Origin: JBEIUO01 sp964549785
Lineage (GTDB): Bacteria; Planctomycetota; Phycisphaerae; Phycisphaerales; UBA1924
NCBI GenBank assembly: GCA_964549785.1
Contig: CAZJXA010000142.1
Coordinates: forward strand, 1 to 8,838
Reading direction: 5' to 3'
Length of the DNA stretch: 8,838 bases
Program-made: the position numbers and the translations under genes
Shown: positions 6,404 to 8,838 of the stretch, piece after piece
Numbering within the stretch: position 1 is the first letter of the stretch
How the letters are laid out: the number at the start of each line of letters is the position of its first letter
The notes under the pieces: model-generated
Databases searched by the model: none
Seen by the model: only the letters and a program-made list of their open reading frames with translations
What the model was told of the DNA's origin: nothing

Positions 6404-8239
6404 TCACTCATTCGGAACGTCAAAGATGAACTGAAAAGTGGATTCGATCGAGGGGTCGATCGCGTCCGTGAGCGAGACGGTGATGCGGATCATCCTGGGC
6501 CAGGCCCACGGGATCACGCCATCGGCGGCCGGGCCGCCCGTCCCGCCCGGCGCCGTCGGAGAAATGGTCGGGTCGATGTAACCGAAATACGACGTATGAA
6601 CGGCGTCCTCCTCGCGGGGGGCACGGCCGTAGATCAGGTGCTGCGAGACATAGGGTTCGCCGCGATTGAGCTTGAACTCATCTCGACGGAAGGGAACCGG
6701 GAGACGATCGTCATCGTTTTTGGGGTACGGCGTCGTGACCGAGGCATCGGAGGCAACATCAATCTGCCCGTCACCGCTGGTGTCGGCGGGCCGGCGGGAA
6801 GGGCCGTACCACAACGTCTCGTTGGTGAGGGCATCGATCTGGCCGAACGACCACTCGACGATAAACTCGCTGCAATGCGGGAGCAACGCCCCCGACGTCA
6901 GCATCAGCTGGTCGGCGCGGGCGGTGATGGATTCCAGCGGATCAGGCCGCGAGATCGTTTCCAGAAAATTGCGCGCTTGCGACTCGACGCGGACGCGAAC
7001 TCCCTGCGGGTCGACCACATCGTCGGCCGGGTAATCGTTCCCGATGTCCGGACGCGGATCCGACTGCGTGGGGAACGCATCCGCCATCCAGGCGTGCTGC
7101 CCATCGAGCGCAAGAGGCGGATCGGCCCGACGATTGGGAGCGGGATCCTCAGCCGCCACAAACACGAACCTTCCGCTCGGGTTCGGCGGCAGATTCGTAT
7201 CGCGGATGATGTCGCGAGGAAGCAGGAACACCTCGAACGGGTTCGTCGGCGGCGGGACCGGATCGGCGACCGAACTCATGACGATCCGGCGGATTTCCGC
7301 GAGGTCGGTCGTGGCGATATCAACAAGGCCGCTGGCGAGCATCGGGCCGGTCTCGGCGAACGGAGGACGGACATAATCGGTCGCGCCGGGGAACTCCAGC
7401 GGAAACGCGCGGTTGTACGAACGGAAGATCGATGCGGCTGCGGGCAGAAGCCCGACCTGCCCATCCTGATTCGCGACCTGATTCGGTCGCAGACCCAAGG
7501 GCGGAGTGGTCCCGACATTGAAGGGGATGGGCGCGCTCTCCAGCGGCACCAGCAGCGTGGCCCGCCGGGTCAGAATCCAGTTCGATGCGAAGCGATTCGG
7601 ATTTCGATCTTCGGGCGGCGTGCCCAGAGCATCGGCGGCCCCGAGGATCGTGGCCCCGTCGGCGTTCAGGTCATCGATACGAGGGTCAACGTAGGGGACG
7701 CCGGCATCCACCCGCCTCGGCTGACCGTGCCCGAGATAGATCATCGCGGTTTCCGACGTGACCGTCACCCCGGGAACGACGGATTGATTGCGGGTGCGGA
7801 AGAGCTCACCATCGGGACCACTGCTTGAGAAAAAGAGAATCTCATCGATGCGGCGGCCACGGGGTGCGGGGTCGTCCGGATAGAGCGGAACTTGGTCGGA
7901 AGCATCGCCCGGATCGAACAGGCCATCCGGCGAAACCCCGCCAGGGGTGCCGACGCCGTCGGTCCATTGCTGGCGGATCACGAGGAAGCCGTCGCGGGTC
8001 ATACCGTCAAAGTCGTGCCGCATCTGGCTCTCGAGGAGCGTCGCGTAGCGGCTGAGCGAAGACGTGCGGCGACCGCCGCTGACGGTCTTGCCGACCGCAT
8101 CGAAAATGGACGCAAGGCCCACCGCGACCAGAGCGATCGCGCCGACCGCGACCATGATCTCAATGAGCGTGAACCCGCTCCGCAGCGCCGGGCGGCGTGC
8201 GGGGCGGGGTTCGCGGCAATCTTCGATCGTGGCGGGCAT
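6404..8239 (-). CDS. GspJ-like prepilin-type pseudopilin (611 aa)
   Basis: Probably a minor pseudopilin of the type II secretion tip complex, processed by a prepilin peptidase. From the ATG at 8239 the protein has a 22-residue basic leader ending ALRSG, then FTLIEIMVAVGAIALVAVG: cleavage after Gly22, Phe at +1 and Glu at +5 (residue 27), a textbook class III signal. The following helix (SLSRYATLLESQMRHDF) and the C-terminal block (WPRMIRITVSLTD ending in a beta strand) resemble GspJ. A D-T-S-G-D-G-x-x-D loop sits at 486-494, reminiscent of calcium-binding loops. GspJ is usually near 200 residues, so a large middle region is extra. A TTG at 8302 overlapping the previous stop as TTGA is an alternative start adding 21 residues; the ATG is preferred because it gives a normal leader and has GAGAA seven bases upstream. 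J identity is supported by its place before a K-like gene. Confidence 0.85.
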   Translation of the reverse strand: MPATIEDCREPRPARRPALRSGFTLIEIMVAVGAIALVAVGLASIFDAVGKTVSGGRRTSSLSRYATLLESQMRHDFDGMTRDGFLVIRQQWTDGVGTPGGVSPDGLFDPGDASDQVPLYPDDPAPRGRRIDEILFFSSSGPDGELFRTRNQSVVPGVTVTSETAMIYLGHGQPRRVDAGVPYVDPRIDDLNADGATILGAADALGTPPEDRNPNRFASNWILTRRATLLVPLESAPIPFNVGTTPPLGLRPNQVANQDGQVGLLPAAASIFRSYNRAFPLEFPGATDYVRPPFAETGPMLASGLVDIATTDLAEIRRIVMSSVADPVPPPTNPFEVFLLPRDIIRDTNLPPNPSGRFVFVAAEDPAPNRRADPPLALDGQHAWMADAFPTQSDPRPDIGNDYPADDVVDPQGVRVRVESQARNFLETISRPDPLESITARADQLMLTSGALLPHCSEFIVEWSFGQIDALTNETLWYGPSRRPADTSGDGQIDVASDASVTTPYPKNDDDRLPVPFRRDEFKLNRGEPYVSQHLIYGRAPREEDAVHTSYFGYIDPTISPTAPGGTGGPAADGVIPWAWPRMIRITVSLTDAIDPSIESTFQFIFDVPNE

Positions 8240-8298
8240 TGTTCGGTTCTCACAAGAAGGGAAGACATCAAACGACGGACGCGGCGCGAAAGACGGGC

Positions 8299-8838
8299 TC
8301 AATCGCTCTGCTCGGGGGCCACCGTGAAGACCCGCACGCCGGCGGGAATCTGCGGGGTGAAGATAAACGTCCTGTAACGCTCGTCGTCGGCCAGATCCAA
8401 AAGTTCCGGAGACAGCGGGGGGAAGAGACGGATCGAAACAGTCGAATCGTCGTCATCTTCTACGTACCCGAGCACGTCGTGGATGATGCCGGTCTGGTCG
8501 ATCAGTTTTTGACCGGGCTGGGCGGCGAAAGCCGAGAGATTTTCGCTGCTGTCGAACGTCACCACGTCAATCGCGTTCCGCCCGTTGTCGTCGTACCGGA
8601 AATCGATCTCCGAGATCGCGCTGTAGTTGGGTGAGTTGCCCGTCCCCAAACCGAGGCCGTCCGAGGTCGGACGCCCGTCCGCATCGGCCGCCACGGGGAC
8701 GCGGGAGACGTTGTTGGGCAGCGGGTTCTCCAACACGGCGAAGAGGTCCGAAAGCGTGCGATCGCCGAGCCTGATGCCGGCGTCGATGCGGCGGACGAAC
8801 ACCGCGACCTGCACCGAGTCATCTTTCAGGTCTTCGGC
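8299..8838 (-). CDS. Unrecognised protein, C-terminal part; probable pseudopilin-like component
   Basis: The frame is open to the right edge of the window, giving 179 codons of the C-terminal portion; the N-terminus, where any prepilin signal would be, is not visible. I do not recognise a catalytic domain. The visible part begins AEDLKDDSVQVAVFVRRID and contains segments rich in Asp and Gly (for example DADGRPTSDGLG), alternating beta-like stretches and a cluster of four Asp (EDDDDS); it has no membrane segment and no Cys. Position just upstream of J-like and K-like genes, and possible stop/start overlap with the J-like gene, suggest it is the equivalent of GspH or GspI. That is inference from gene order only. 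The GTG at 8814 is internal and is not taken as a start, because the frame continues upstream. Confidence 0.7.
   Translation of the reverse strand, partial: AEDLKDDSVQVAVFVRRIDAGIRLGDRTLSDLFAVLENPLPNNVSRVPVAADADGRPTSDGLGLGTGNSPNYSAISEIDFRYDDNGRNAIDVVTFDSSENLSAFAAQPGQKLIDQTGIIHDVLGYVEDDDDSTVSIRLFPPLSPELLDLADDERYRTFIFTPQIPAGVRVFTVAPEQSD

Noticed and set aside
6596..7828. A 410-codon open frame on the plus strand
   Set aside because: It is antisense to the GspJ-like gene, low in complexity and with many Arg and Asp, with no domain or ribosome binding site. The opposite strand has a clear prepilin signal.

Overview
This GC-rich window holds part of a type II secretion / type IV pilus-like locus. 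The gene style (very large, low-complexity pseudopilin-like proteins with D-x-D-x-D-G loops, in high-GC DNA) suggests a planctomycete, perhaps of the Phycisphaerae. That placement is inference from protein style; there is no rRNA or other taxonomic marker in the window.

Layout. Positions 1-542 (+) carry the C-terminal third of a GspE/PilB-family secretion ATPase, whose N-terminus with Walker A lies before the window. About 660 bases without an intact gene follow (543-1201). On the minus strand this gap contains what looks like a decayed VapBC toxin-antitoxin pair, and at its right edge a clear rho-independent terminator (1138-1170) that serves the minus-strand operon. From 8838 down to 1202 everything reads leftward as one apparent operon: the C-terminal part of an unrecognised, probably pseudopilin-like protein (8838-8299), a GspJ-like pseudopilin with a textbook prepilin signal (8239-6404), and a giant 1697-residue GspK-like protein (6295-1202). 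The ATPase operon and the pseudopilin operon therefore converge.

How they fit together. In type II secretion systems the cytoplasmic ATPase GspE powers assembly of a periplasmic pseudopilus, and the minor pseudopilins GspH/I/J/K form its tip. The order unknown - J-like - K-like matches the classical gspHIJK order, which supports reading these three as the tip complex of the machine that the ATPase drives.

The most unusual points are the size of the K-like protein (about five times a proteobacterial GspK), its three I-N-x-N-(T/S) motifs, its 58-residue leader with no Glu at mature position 5, the paired hairpins plus near-perfect ribosome binding site ahead of it, and the toxin-antitoxin remnant between the converging operons. 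I found no CRISPR array, insertion sequence, tRNA or rRNA.
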